In this document: piece by piece, positions 17,150 through 25,480 of the stretch | Layout of the letters: each line of letters starts with the position of its first letter | Position numbering within the stretch: position 1 is the stretch's first letter | Translations under genes and position numbers: made by a program | From: Pseudopelagicola sp. | GTDB lineage: Bacteria > Pseudomonadota > Alphaproteobacteria > Rhodobacterales > Rhodobacteraceae | Length of the DNA stretch: 64,000 nt | NCBI GenBank assembly: GCA_026195905.1 | Contig: JAPHRE010000041.1 | Location: forward strand, 21,345 to 85,344 | Direction of reading: 5' to 3' | Notes under the pieces: model-generated | Seen by the model: only the letters and a program-made list of their open reading frames with translations | Told to the model about the DNA's origin: nothing | Database searches by the model: none

Positions 17150-17626
17150 ATGAAGCTTTCGACACTGACACTGGTGGTCTCGGTTGCCGCCGGCTCTGCG
17201 ATGGCCGGTCCGATTGCGCCCGCCGACGTGGTATTCACAGAATACGGGGCCGTCGAGGCCTCGCTGAGCGGCCAGCCTGGCGATGCGGCGAATGGCGCAA
17301 AAATCATGACGACCAAATCGACGGGCAATTGCATTGCATGCCACGAAGTAAGCGCTCTGAGTGAGGCGCCGTTCCACGGGAACGTGGGGCCGTCGCTTGA
17401 CGGTGTGGCTGATCGTTGGAGCGAGGCCGAACTACGCGGCATCCTGTCCAACGCCAAAAAGACCTACGAAGGCACTGTGATGCCTGCGTATTACAAGGTG
17501 GATGGCTTCACCCGTCCGGGCAATGCCTACACAGGCAAGGCCGCGGAAGGTGCGCTGGACCCGCTTCTGAGCGCCCAGCAAATCGAAGATGTAGTCGCGT
17601 TCCTGTCTACGCTCAAAGACGAGTAA
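17150..17626 (+). CDS. soxX: Sulfur-oxidising cytochrome c subunit SoxX
   Basis: 158 residues, start fixed by GGGAGGAAAC. The signal peptide ends GSAMA. A single haem motif, CIACH, is followed by the SoxX pattern GNVGPSLDGVADRW and later GTVMPAYY with the axial Met. SoxX pairs with SoxA to form the c-type cytochrome that couples thiosulfate to the SoxY cysteine. Adjacent soxY and soxZ follow in the usual order. Confidence 0.95.
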   Translation: MKLSTLTLVVSVAAGSAMAGPIAPADVVFTEYGAVEASLSGQPGDAANGAKIMTTKSTGNCIACHEVSALSEAPFHGNVGPSLDGVADRWSEAELRGILSNAKKTYEGTVMPAYYKVDGFTRPGNAYTGKAAEGALDPLLSAQQIEDVVAFLSTLKDE

Positions 17627-17664
17627 CAGGGCGCTAAACTTTTAGGACTCTTAAGGAGAATCAG

Positions 17665-18081
17665 ATGGACTTCACGAGACGTGAAACTCTGGCACTCGGG
17701 GCGGGGGCGGCGGCGCTGACCGTGCTTCCCTTCCGTGTGCACGCTGCTGCCGATGAGGCAATCGCAGCATTCACCGGCGGCGCAGATGTCGCAGATGGCG
17801 GCGTTACCCTGACCGCGCCGGAAATCGCTGAGAATGGCAACACCGTTCCGATCAGCGTTGATGCAGAGGGCGCGGTGTCGATCCTCGTGCTTGCATCCGG
17901 CAACCCGACTCCGGGCGTCGCGACGTTTAATTTCGGCGAACTGGCTGGTTCGCAGATGGCATCGACCCGTATCCGTCTTGCCGGCACCCAGGACGTGGTT
18001 GCTGTTGCCAAGATGGCGGACGGTTCGTTCGCAAAAGCATCGTCGACCGTTAAAGTCACCATCGGCGGCTGCGGCGGCTAA
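17665..18081 (+). CDS. soxY: Thiosulfate-oxidation carrier protein SoxY
   Basis: 138 residues, with AAGGAG before the ATG. A Tat-type signal (TRRETLALGAG) is followed by the carrier domain. The protein ends in the swinging-arm signature GGCGG, whose Cys holds the sulfur intermediates throughout the cycle. Exported folded, probably together with SoxZ, which has no signal of its own. Confidence 0.97.
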   Translation: MDFTRRETLALGAGAAALTVLPFRVHAAADEAIAAFTGGADVADGGVTLTAPEIAENGNTVPISVDAEGAVSILVLASGNPTPGVATFNFGELAGSQMASTRIRLAGTQDVVAVAKMADGSFAKASSTVKVTIGGCGG

Positions 18082-18099
18082 TCAGAGGAGAACAGGAAC

Positions 18100-18429
18100 A
18101 TGGCATCAGGTGTAAAACCCCGCGTCAAAGCTCCGAAGAAGGCAGAAGCCGGCGAAGTTGTGACGATTAAGACCCTTATTTCCCACAAAATGGAATCGGG
18201 TCAGCGCAAGGACAAAGAGGGCAACATCATCCCTCGTTCGATCATCAACCGTTTTACCTGCGATTTTAACGGCAAGAACGTGATCGACGTGACCCTTGAG
18301 CCGGCGATCTCGACCAACCCGTATTTTGAATTTGAAGCGACGATCCCGGAAGCGGGTGAGCTGAAATTCACGTGGTATGACGACGACGGCTCTGTCTACG
18401 ACGAAGCAAAGAATGTCGCTATCGGCTGA
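18100..18429 (+). CDS. soxZ: Thiosulfate-oxidation carrier partner SoxZ
   Basis: 109 residues, no signal peptide. The start MASGVKPRVKAPKKAEAGE and the run SHKMESGQRKDKEG match SoxZ, and FTWYDDDGS is the usual C-terminal strand. It forms the SoxYZ heterodimer and is thought to ride out of the cell with SoxY. It lies 18 bases after soxY. Confidence 0.96.
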   Translation: MASGVKPRVKAPKKAEAGEVVTIKTLISHKMESGQRKDKEGNIIPRSIINRFTCDFNGKNVIDVTLEPAISTNPYFEFEATIPEAGELKFTWYDDDGSVYDEAKNVAIG

Positions 18430-18458
18430 TTATAGCCGGTGGACCAAGGCACATCTGT

Positions 18459-18483
18459 CCTGCCCCCGCAAAAGAGGGGCAGG
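18459..18483 (+). other. Hairpin in the soxZ-soxA interval
   Basis: CCTGCCCC (18459-18466) pairs with GGGGCAGG (18476-18483), nine-base loop, no U-tract. It ends 23 bases before the soxA ATG. Likely a message-stability or processing element rather than a terminator. Confidence 0.5.
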
Positions 18484-18506
18484 GCGGTTCCAAGGGAGGA
18501 AATGCG

Positions 18507-19361
18507 ATGAAATTCAAGGCAATGACTGCGATTGCCGCGCTTGCGGTTTCGGCTCCGGCACTTCTGCTGGCCGACGCGGACGATGATACGCTTATCGTCA
18601 ATGGCGAAATCGAAATGATCACCAAGGCCCCCGCGCCGGAGCACCTGTCGGGTGTTCTGGATGAAATCGTGTCGGGCTGGCACATGCGTTCGGACGAAAC
18701 TCAGGTCATGCAGGCGGATGACTTTGACAACCCCGGCATGATCTACACCGAACAGGCATTGGATGACTGGAATGCTGTCAACGGCACCAAGGGCAAATCC
18801 TGCGCGTCCTGTCATGGCGACGTCGAAGAGAGCATGAAAGGCGTGCGCGCTGTCTATCCCAAGTGGAATGACAGCAAGGAAAAAGTCTACACTATGGAGA
18901 TGCAGATCAATGACTGCCTCACCGATGGTATGGGCGCCGACGCGTGGAAAAAATCCGGCGCGCAAATGGCCGCGATGGAAGCTCTGATCTCCGTGCAATC
19001 GCGCGGCATGCCGATGAACGTCGCGATTGACGGCCCGGCAGAGGCGACCTGGGAGTGGGGCAAAGAGCTTTACTATACCCGCACGGGTCAGCTCGACCTG
19101 TCCTGCGCCAGCTGCCACGAAGAAAACTACGGCAACCACATCCGGTCGGACCATCTTAGCCAGGGCCAGACCAATGGCTTCCCGGTGTATCGTCTGAAGA
19201 ACGCCAAGCTGACGACCGTTCATGGTCGCTTTAAGGGCTGCGTGCGTGATACCCGCGCCGAGACCTATAGCCCCGGTTCCGACGAATTCGTCGCGCTTGA
19301 GCTTTATGTCGCCTCGCGCGGCAACGGCCTCTCGGTCGAAGGACCGTCTGTGCGTAACTAA
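18507..19361 (+). CDS. soxA: Dihaem cytochrome SoxA
   Basis: 284 residues, GGGAGGAAATGCG before the ATG. It has two haem motifs, CASCHGDVEE and CASCHEENYG, so it is the dihaem form. The catalytic cysteine that ligates the active-site haem and carries a persulfide is in GRFKGCVRDTRAE. A further Cys in INDCLTDGMG may pair in a disulfide or ligate the first haem's neighbourhood. SoxXA forms the thiosulfate-SoxY bond in the periplasm. Confidence 0.96.
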   Translation: MKFKAMTAIAALAVSAPALLLADADDDTLIVNGEIEMITKAPAPEHLSGVLDEIVSGWHMRSDETQVMQADDFDNPGMIYTEQALDDWNAVNGTKGKSCASCHGDVEESMKGVRAVYPKWNDSKEKVYTMEMQINDCLTDGMGADAWKKSGAQMAAMEALISVQSRGMPMNVAIDGPAEATWEWGKELYYTRTGQLDLSCASCHEENYGNHIRSDHLSQGQTNGFPVYRLKNAKLTTVHGRFKGCVRDTRAETYSPGSDEFVALELYVASRGNGLSVEGPSVRN

Positions 19362-19367
19362 ACTGCG

Positions 19368-19404
19368 AAAGCCCGCTCCGGGGCGCGAACACGGGGCGGG
19401 CTTT
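19368..19404 (+). terminator. Intrinsic terminator after soxA
   Basis: AAAGCCCGC (19368-19376) pairs with GCGGGCTTT (19396-19404), and the stem continues inward with one G-U pair. TTTTG follows the last pairs. It begins seven bases after the soxA stop and separates soxXYZA from soxB. Confidence 0.8.
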
Positions 19405-19419
19405 TGTTACATGCAACAA

Positions 19420-19435
19420 ATTCACACATGCGAAT
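19420..19435. promoter_or_regulatory. Second ATTC-N8-GAAT operator, upstream of soxB
   Basis: ATTCACACATGCGAAT has the same left arm (ATTCAC) as the soxX operator and a right arm with one change (GCGAAT). It falls between the soxA terminator and the soxB start, 40 bases before the ATG. This is what a separate SoxR-controlled soxB promoter would need. Confidence 0.62.
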
Positions 19436-19474
19436 ATACGTGAGGTGTGAACCACATTGAAAGGCGCCACGTCT

Positions 19475-21172
19475 ATGATCTCTCGTCGCGATTTCCTTCA
19501 GGTCTCTATGGCCGCGTCGGCTATGGTCGGCGCGTCCGGTTTTGGCAACTGGTCCCGCCTTGCGGCCCAGCAAAAGCTGACTCAGGATGACCTGCTTAAG
19601 TTCGATACCTACGGCAATGTCTCGCTTGTCCACGTGACCGACATTCATGCGCAGATGATGCCGATTTATTTCCGCGAGCCCGAGATCAACCTTGGCGTCG
19701 GTGATGCCAAAGGGCAGGTGCCGCACGTGACCGGCGCGGACTTCCGCAAGATGTATGGCATCGAGGATGGCTCGCCGAGCCACTACGCGCTGACCTATAA
19801 TGACTTCACCGCGCTCGCCAATACCTATGGCCGCGTGGGTGGTCTTGACCGTGTGTCGACGGTGATCAATTCGATCCGCGCCGACCGCCCCGATGCGCTG
19901 CTTCTGGATGGCGGCGATACGTGGCACGGCTCCTATACCTGCTATCACACCGAAGGCCAGGATATGGTCAACGTGATGAACGCGCTCAAGCCCGATGCGA
20001 TGACCTTCCACTGGGAATTCACCCTCGGCTCTGACCGCGTGAACGAGATCGTCGAAGGCCTGCCCTTCGCGGCTCTGGGGCAGAACATCTTTGACGCCGA
20101 ATGGGACGAGCCCGCAGAACTGTTCCCTCCCTACAAGTTCTTCGAGCGCGGCGGCGTCAACATCGCCGTCATCGGTCAGGCCTTCCCCTATATGCCGATC
20201 GCCAACCCCGGCTGGATGTTCCCCGAATACTCCTTCGGGATTCGCGACGAACACATGCAGAAGATGGTCGACGAAGTGCGCGCCAAAGGGGCCGAATGCG
20301 TTGTCGTCCTGTCGCACAACGGCTTTGACGTCGACAAGAAGATGGCTGGCCGCGTCAAGGGCATCGACGTGATCCTCTCGGGTCACACCCATGACGCCCT
20401 CCCCGAGCCTGTGCTTGTGGGCGAAACCATCGTTGTCGCCTCCGGGTCCAACGGCAAATTCGTCTCCCGCGTTGACCTCGACATTCGCGATGGCAAGATG
20501 ATGGGCTTCCGTCACAAGCTGATCCCGATCTTTTCGGACGTGATTGCCCCCGATCCGGTTGTCACCAAGGTCATCGAGGAACAGCGCGCGCCCTATCTCG
20601 ATCAGTTGACCGAAGTGATCGGCCAGACCGACTCGCTGCTCTATCGTCGTGGCAACTTCAACGGCACTTGGGATGATCTGATCTGTCAGGCGCTGATCGA
20701 AGAGCGCGAGGCCGACATCTCTATGTCGCCCGGCGTGCGTTGGGGGCCATCGATCCTGCCCGGTCAGGACATCACCCGCGAAGATATCTTCAACGTCACC
20801 TCGATGACCTACGGTAAGGCCTATCGCTCTGAAATGACGGGTGAATTCATCCATGTCATCATGGAAGACGTGGCCGACAACCTGTTCAATGTCGACCCCT
20901 ATTACCAGCAGGGCGGCGACATGGTCCGCATCGGCGGCATGGGCTACAAAATCGACGTGTCCAAACCGCAGGGCTCGCGCATCTCCGAGATGACACTGCT
21001 CAAAACCGGCGAGCCGATCGACCCCTCCAAGACCTATCAGGTCGCGGGTTGGGCCTCGGTCAACGAAGGCACCGAAGGGCCGCAAATCTGGGATGTGGTC
21101 GAAGATCACATTCGCAAAAAAGGCACGGTGCATGTCGAGCCGCATGAAAATGTCAAAGTGACCGGCGTCTGA
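19475..21172 (+). CDS. soxB: Thiosulfohydrolase SoxB
   Basis: 565 residues from the ATG at 19475, giving a Tat signal SRRDFLQVSM; the TTG at 19457 would add six residues. Dinuclear-metal ligands are in VTDIHAQ, LLDGGDTWHG, TFHWEFT, LSHNGFD and SGHTHD, as in the 5'-nucleotidase family. SoxB releases the terminal sulfone of SoxY-thiosulfonate as sulfate. The family-specific GNFNGTWDDLICQAL is present. Confidence 0.97.
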   Translation: MISRRDFLQVSMAASAMVGASGFGNWSRLAAQQKLTQDDLLKFDTYGNVSLVHVTDIHAQMMPIYFREPEINLGVGDAKGQVPHVTGADFRKMYGIEDGSPSHYALTYNDFTALANTYGRVGGLDRVSTVINSIRADRPDALLLDGGDTWHGSYTCYHTEGQDMVNVMNALKPDAMTFHWEFTLGSDRVNEIVEGLPFAALGQNIFDAEWDEPAELFPPYKFFERGGVNIAVIGQAFPYMPIANPGWMFPEYSFGIRDEHMQKMVDEVRAKGAECVVVLSHNGFDVDKKMAGRVKGIDVILSGHTHDALPEPVLVGETIVVASGSNGKFVSRVDLDIRDGKMMGFRHKLIPIFSDVIAPDPVVTKVIEEQRAPYLDQLTEVIGQTDSLLYRRGNFNGTWDDLICQALIEEREADISMSPGVRWGPSILPGQDITREDIFNVTSMTYGKAYRSEMTGEFIHVIMEDVADNLFNVDPYYQQGGDMVRIGGMGYKIDVSKPQGSRISEMTLLKTGEPIDPSKTYQVAGWASVNEGTEGPQIWDVVEDHIRKKGTVHVEPHENVKVTGV

Positions 21173-21194
21173 TCCGGTAACAGCCAAAGTCAAA

Positions 21195-21219
21195 ACCGGC
21201 TGGCTGCGTGTCAGCCGGT
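21195..21219 (+). other. Hairpin in the soxB-soxC interval
   Basis: ACCGGCTG (21195-21202) pairs with CAGCCGGT (21212-21219), nine-base loop and no U-tract. It resembles the soxZ-soxA hairpin in size and placement, and may affect relative expression by protecting upstream RNA. Confidence 0.5.
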
Positions 21220-21247
21220 CAATAGGATAAGAAGGAGGCATAGCCAG

Positions 21248-22525
21248 ATGACAATGAGCTTCAAAGGCACGCCCTCGCGCCGCGCGTTCCTCAAGGGCGC
21301 AGTTGCGGCCGGTGGCACCCTTGCCGGTGCCAGCGCCGCCAAGGCAGCGGGCGATCCGCTGATTACCGAAGTCCAGGATTGGGCGTCTTATACCGGCGAC
21401 GGTGTGGACGCGACCCCGTATGGTCTTCCGATCGAATATGAATCGGACGTGGTGCGCCGGAACGTGGAATGGCTGACCGCCGACACGATCTCGTCGATCA
21501 ACTTTACCCCGATCCACGCGCTTGACGGCACCATCACCCCGCAGGGCTGTGCGTTTGAACGCCACCACTCGGGCGCGATCGAGCTGCGCAAGGAAGATTA
21601 CCGCCTGATGATTAACGGCCTCGTCGATACGCCGCTGATTTTCACCTATGAGGATCTCGAACGCTTTCCGCGCGAGAACCACGTGTATTTCTGTGAATGT
21701 GCCGCCAACACTGGCATGGAATGGGCCGGCGCACAGCTAAACGGCGCCCAGTTCACCCACGGCATGATCCACAATATGGAATATTCCGGCGTCTCCCTGC
21801 GCACCCTGCTTGAAGAAGCGGGCCTCGATGCGGCGGGCGATCTCAAGGACAAATGGGTCTATGTCGAAGGCGCGGATGCCTCCTCGAATGGCCGCTCGAT
21901 CCCGATGGAAAAGGCCCTCGACGACGTGCTCGTCGCCTTCAAGGCCAATGGCGAAGCCCTGCGCAAAGAGCATGGCTATCCGGTGCGTCTCGTGGTGCCG
22001 GGTTGGGAAGGCAACATGTGGGTCAAATGGCTCCGCCGTGTTGAAGTCACCGACCAAGCCATTGAATCGCGTGAAGAAACCTCGAAATACACCGACACGC
22101 TCGCGGATGGCACCTCGCGCAAGTGGACCTGGGTCATGGACGCCAAATCGGTCGTCACCTCGCCCAGCCCGCAAGCGCCGATCAAACACGGCAAAGGCCC
22201 GTTGGTCATCACTGGCCTTGCATGGTCCGGTCGTGGCGCAATCACCGGCGTGGACGTGTCGCTTGACGGTGGCATGAACTGGCAAAAGGCCCGCCTCGCG
22301 GCGCCGGGCACCGACAAGGCGCTGACCCGATTCTACCTCGACATTGACTGGAACGGCGAAGAGATGTTCCTCCAGTCGCGTGCGCGGGATTCGAGCGGCT
22401 ATGTGCAGCCGACCAAGACTCAACTGCGCGACGTGCGTGGTCTCAACTCGATCTATCACAACAACTGTATCCAGACCTGGTGGGTCAAATCGAACGGGGA
22501 GGCAGAGAATGTCGAAGTTTCTTAA
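21248..22525 (+). CDS. soxC: Sulfane dehydrogenase molybdenum subunit SoxC
   Basis: 425 residues, AAGGAGG upstream. A Tat signal (PSRRAFLKGAVAAGG) fits export of a folded molybdenum-cofactor enzyme. The sulfite-oxidase-type Mo ligand is the cysteine in FCECAANTGMEW, and the dimerisation domain (about residues 300-425) includes GVDVSLDGGMNW. With SoxD it takes six electrons from SoxY-bound sulfane sulfur. Its last 17 bases overlap the start of soxD. Confidence 0.96.
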   Translation: MTMSFKGTPSRRAFLKGAVAAGGTLAGASAAKAAGDPLITEVQDWASYTGDGVDATPYGLPIEYESDVVRRNVEWLTADTISSINFTPIHALDGTITPQGCAFERHHSGAIELRKEDYRLMINGLVDTPLIFTYEDLERFPRENHVYFCECAANTGMEWAGAQLNGAQFTHGMIHNMEYSGVSLRTLLEEAGLDAAGDLKDKWVYVEGADASSNGRSIPMEKALDDVLVAFKANGEALRKEHGYPVRLVVPGWEGNMWVKWLRRVEVTDQAIESREETSKYTDTLADGTSRKWTWVMDAKSVVTSPSPQAPIKHGKGPLVITGLAWSGRGAITGVDVSLDGGMNWQKARLAAPGTDKALTRFYLDIDWNGEEMFLQSRARDSSGYVQPTKTQLRDVRGLNSIYHNNCIQTWWVKSNGEAENVEVS

Positions 22526-23147
22526 TCTCGTAGCCGGCACCGCGCTGGCATCGACCCTCATCGTGGGGCCGGTTCTGGCCGGGGAATACGGCCTTGGCCG
22601 CCCCGCCCTTGCCGATGAAATCGCGGCGTGGAACATCGACGTGGCCCCCGATGGAACCGGCCTTCCGGAAGGGTCGGGCAACGCCTATGATGGCGAGGAA
22701 ATCTTTGCCGATTATTGCGCGGTGTGCCACGGCGACTTTGCCGAAGGGATCGACAACTGGCCGAAACTGGCGGGCGGTAAAGATACCCTTGACCGCGAAG
22801 ACCCCTTGAAAACCGTTGGCTCCTACTGGCCGTATCTGTCGACCGCGTTTGACTATGTGCGCCGCTCGATGCCCTTCGGATCGGCCCAGACGCTGACCGA
22901 TGACGAAGTTTATGCGATTGTGGCGTATATTCTCTATTCGAACGATCTCATCGACGATGAGTTCGAGCTTTCGAAAGAGACATTCTTTGATGTGAAAATG
23001 CCCAACGCCGACGGGTTTATCCTCGATGATCGCGATACGTCCGAAGCGCATTTCTGGACCGAGACGCCCTGCATGGAAAACTGCAAGGACAAGGTCGAGA
23101 TCACGATGCGCGCCGCCGTGCTCGACGTGACGCCGGAAGAAGAATAA
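22509..23147 (+). CDS. soxD: SoxD, short monohaem form of the sulfane dehydrogenase cytochrome subunit
   Basis: 212 residues from the ATG at 22509, inside the soxC coding end with GGGGAGGCAG just before. A signal peptide ends at VLAG. There is one haem motif, CAVCHGDF; the axial Met is probably in RRSMPFGSAQTL. Paracoccus SoxD is about 384 residues and dihaem with an added C-terminal cytochrome domain, which is missing here. The C-terminal PCMENCKDKV has two cysteines but is not a haem motif. A strong terminator follows directly, so the short form is not a frameshift. Confidence 0.9.
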   Translation: MSKFLNLVAGTALASTLIVGPVLAGEYGLGRPALADEIAAWNIDVAPDGTGLPEGSGNAYDGEEIFADYCAVCHGDFAEGIDNWPKLAGGKDTLDREDPLKTVGSYWPYLSTAFDYVRRSMPFGSAQTLTDDEVYAIVAYILYSNDLIDDEFELSKETFFDVKMPNADGFILDDRDTSEAHFWTETPCMENCKDKVEITMRAAVLDVTPEEE

Positions 23148-23198
23148 TCTCCGTCCGACCCCGGCAATGCCAGCGGTCGGGCCGGGGTAAAACCTGTC

Positions 23199-23229
23199 AA
23201 AGCAGCCCCCGAAAAGGGGCTGCTTTTTT
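23199..23229 (+). terminator. Strong intrinsic terminator after soxD
   Basis: AAAGCAGCCCC (23199-23209) pairs perfectly with GGGGCTGCTTT (23216-23226) around a six-base loop, followed by a run of T. It should end most soxBCD transcripts before soxEF. Confidence 0.9.
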
Positions 23230-23425
23230 GTTGTCTGGGTCGTGATTTCAATGCTGTGGCGCAGCATTTCCGCCGCCGCGCATCAAGGCGGGCAGGCAAA
23301 GATTAACCTATTGGTAAAAAAGAAAATTATTGACCCCCAAAAAGATGCGGAAAGTCGTGATTTTTGTGCAAAAGGGGCGCAAAATATGTTGAATGACTCC
23401 GGTAAATCGCGCAGTCTTGGAAGCT
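23230..23425 (+). promoter_or_regulatory. soxD-soxE interval, possible soxEF promoter
   Basis: About 196 bases without a gene after the soxD terminator, markedly AT-rich between 23310 and 23390. AATGCTG (23250-23256) and CAGCATT (23262-23268) form a small hairpin. TTGACC at 23330-23335 is a good -35 element but I see no convincing -10 at the right distance. No ATTC-N8-GAAT site was found here. Confidence 0.35.
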
Positions 23426-24127
23426 ATGAAAAAGCGTATGACGATAGCGGCCTTGGCCCTGATGGGGGCGGCGTTTGCAGCCCAGGCAGAAGAGATCGGA
23501 AACCCCGAGCGGGGCGCCGAACTTTGGAAAGACTGTAAGGGCTGTCACCAGATCGGCCCCAACGCCGTGAACCGGATCGGGCCGCAACTCAACGGCATTT
23601 TTGGCCGCCGCGCGGCCTCGATTGATGGGTTCAAATATTCCAAGTCGATGGCGCGGGCGGGCAAGGACGGCCTGACGTGGCGTCTTGAGACGTTGGATGC
23701 CTATGTGCACAATCCCAAGGCGCTCGTGTCGGGTACAAGGATGAGCTATCGCGGCATGAAGGATGACGCGGATCGTGCCGATCTTCTCGCCTTCTTGCGC
23801 GTCAATTCGGACAACCCGGCCGACATCCCCGAAGCCGAACCCACCGCCGAACCGGATTATCCGCATCTCGACCCCGAGGTGCTCAAGATCACCGGCGATC
23901 CGGCCTATGGCGAATACCTTTCGAACGAATGCACGACCTGCCACCAAAGCGACGGGTCGGATCAGGGCATCCCCTCGATCACCCAATGGCCGCAGGAAGA
24001 TTTCGTGATCGCCATGCATGCCTACAAACAGAAACTCCGTCCGCATCCGGTCATGCAGATGATGGCAAGCCGCCTGTCGGACGAAGAAATCGCGGCCCTG
24101 GCCGCATATTTCGAAGCGCTTGAATGA
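23426..24127 (+). CDS. soxE: Dihaem c-type cytochrome SoxE
   Basis: 233 residues from the ATG at 23426 (an ATG at 23438 is possible, as ribosome-binding signals are weak). Signal peptide ends AAQA. Domain 1 (about residues 25-130) is a c550-like cytochrome with CKGCH and GPQLNGIFGRRA; domain 2 (about 150-230) has CTTCH. Size and position before the flavoprotein match SoxE of Paracoccus. Domain 1 is also the kind of domain that Paracoccus SoxD carries at its C-terminus. It probably pairs with SoxF. Confidence 0.88.
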   Translation: MKKRMTIAALALMGAAFAAQAEEIGNPERGAELWKDCKGCHQIGPNAVNRIGPQLNGIFGRRAASIDGFKYSKSMARAGKDGLTWRLETLDAYVHNPKALVSGTRMSYRGMKDDADRADLLAFLRVNSDNPADIPEAEPTAEPDYPHLDPEVLKITGDPAYGEYLSNECTTCHQSDGSDQGIPSITQWPQEDFVIAMHAYKQKLRPHPVMQMMASRLSDEEIAALAAYFEALE

Positions 24128-24155
24128 TACGGGCGCTGAAAAGGGAGGAAAGACA

Positions 24156-25427
24156 ATGACTTTGAACAGACGGAAATTTCTAGGCGTGGCCGCGGCCACG
24201 ACCGCCGCGTCGCTTTCTGCGCCGCAGGTCTGGGGCATGTCGAGCGGCAAGCCGCGTGTCGTCATCGTGGGCGGCGGGGCAGGTGGGGCCACCGCCGCGC
24301 GCTATATCGCCAAGGATAGCAAGGGCGCCATCGACGTGACCCTCGTCGAGCCGAGCCGGACCTATTACACCTGTTTCTTCTCCAACCTTTACATGGCCGG
24401 GTTCCGCACGCTGGACTCGATTGCCCATACCTATGGCACTCTGGCCGCTGACTACGGCATCAATGTCGTGCATGACTGGGCCGTGGGCGTGGATCGTGAC
24501 GCCAAAACCGTGAGCCTCGCAGGCGGGCATACGCTGCCATATGATCGGCTGATCCTGTCGCCGGGCATTGACTTTGTCGATGGTGCCGTGCCGGGCTGGG
24601 ACGTGACCAAGCAAAACAAGATGCCCCATGCCTATAAGGCCGGGTCGCAATCGGAGCTGCTCAAGAAGCAGATCGAATCCATGCCGCAGGGGGGCACCTA
24701 TGCGATGGTCGCCCCGCCCAACCCGTTCCGCTGTCCTCCGGGGCCGTATGAGCGGATTTCGATGGTCGCGCATGTGCTCAAGGAAAAGAACCCGACCGCC
24801 AAGATCATCATTGCCGATCCCAAGGCGAAATTCTCCAAACAGGCGCTGTTTCAGGACGGCTGGAGCCGCCACTATGACGGCATGATCGAATGGGTCGGCC
24901 CGGATTTCGGCGGCGGCAATGTGGAGGTCAATGCCGACGAGATGACGCTGTCGATTGATGGCGAAGTGACCAAGGTCGATGTCTGCAACGTCATCCCGGC
25001 GATGAAAGCGGGCCGGATCTGTGAGATGGCGGGGATCAACGAAGGCAACTGGGCGCCGGTCAACGGCCACACGATGCAGAGCCGTATCGACGAGAATATC
25101 CACGTGCTCGGCGACGCCACTAATCAGGGCGATATGCCGAAATCGGGCTTCTCGGCCAACAGCCAGGCCAAGGTCGCGGCGATGGCCGTGCGCGGTGCGC
25201 TGACCGGGTCCAAGGTCTTCCCGGCGAAGTTCTCCAACACCTGCTGGTCGCTCATCGACAGCAATGATGGCGTCAAGGTCGGCGCATCCTATCAGGCGAC
25301 GGATGAGAAGATTGCCAAGGTCGATGGCTTTATTTCCAAGGTGGGCGAAGATGCCGACCTGCGCCAGCGCACCTATGAGGAAAGCCTTGGGTGGTATGCC
25401 GGGATCACCTCGGACATGTTCGGCTAA
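24156..25427 (+). CDS. soxF: Flavocytochrome c sulfide dehydrogenase-type flavoprotein SoxF
   Basis: 423 residues from the ATG at 24156 with GGGAGG upstream. A Tat signal (NRRKFLGVAAAT) precedes the FAD-binding VIVGGGAGGATAARY. Redox-active cysteines are expected in FRCPPGPYE and FSNTCWSLI, the positions used by FccB. It oxidises sulfide in vitro in related systems and in Paracoccus it reactivates SoxYZ. It follows soxE by 28 bases, so the pair likely forms the flavocytochrome. Confidence 0.93.
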   Translation: MTLNRRKFLGVAAATTAASLSAPQVWGMSSGKPRVVIVGGGAGGATAARYIAKDSKGAIDVTLVEPSRTYYTCFFSNLYMAGFRTLDSIAHTYGTLAADYGINVVHDWAVGVDRDAKTVSLAGGHTLPYDRLILSPGIDFVDGAVPGWDVTKQNKMPHAYKAGSQSELLKKQIESMPQGGTYAMVAPPNPFRCPPGPYERISMVAHVLKEKNPTAKIIIADPKAKFSKQALFQDGWSRHYDGMIEWVGPDFGGGNVEVNADEMTLSIDGEVTKVDVCNVIPAMKAGRICEMAGINEGNWAPVNGHTMQSRIDENIHVLGDATNQGDMPKSGFSANSQAKVAAMAVRGALTGSKVFPAKFSNTCWSLIDSNDGVKVGASYQATDEKIAKVDGFISKVGEDADLRQRTYEESLGWYAGITSDMFG

Positions 25428-25453
25428 CGCGGCCGATGGCATCGAAAATAGAC

Positions 25454-25480
25454 AAGGGGCGCTCTTTGGGGCGCCCTTTT
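25454..25480 (+). terminator. Intrinsic terminator after soxF
   Basis: GGGCGC (25457-25462) pairs with GCGCCC (25471-25476), extended by AAG/TTT on the outside, and is followed by TTTT. It begins 27 bases after the soxF stop and closes the sox cluster. Confidence 0.8.

Noticed and set aside
19358..21682. 774-codon open frame on the minus strand across soxB
   Set aside because: It is the antisense shadow of soxB and soxC; its translation has no recognisable domain, and the plus-strand genes are certain.
23391..23394. GAAT before soxE as part of a third SoxR site
   Set aside because: The bases twelve positions upstream are GCAA, not ATTC, so no full motif exists there.
23148..23425. A lost second haem domain of SoxD by frameshift
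   Set aside because: The interval has a perfect terminator and no CxxCH in any frame, so the short SoxD is a real gene end.
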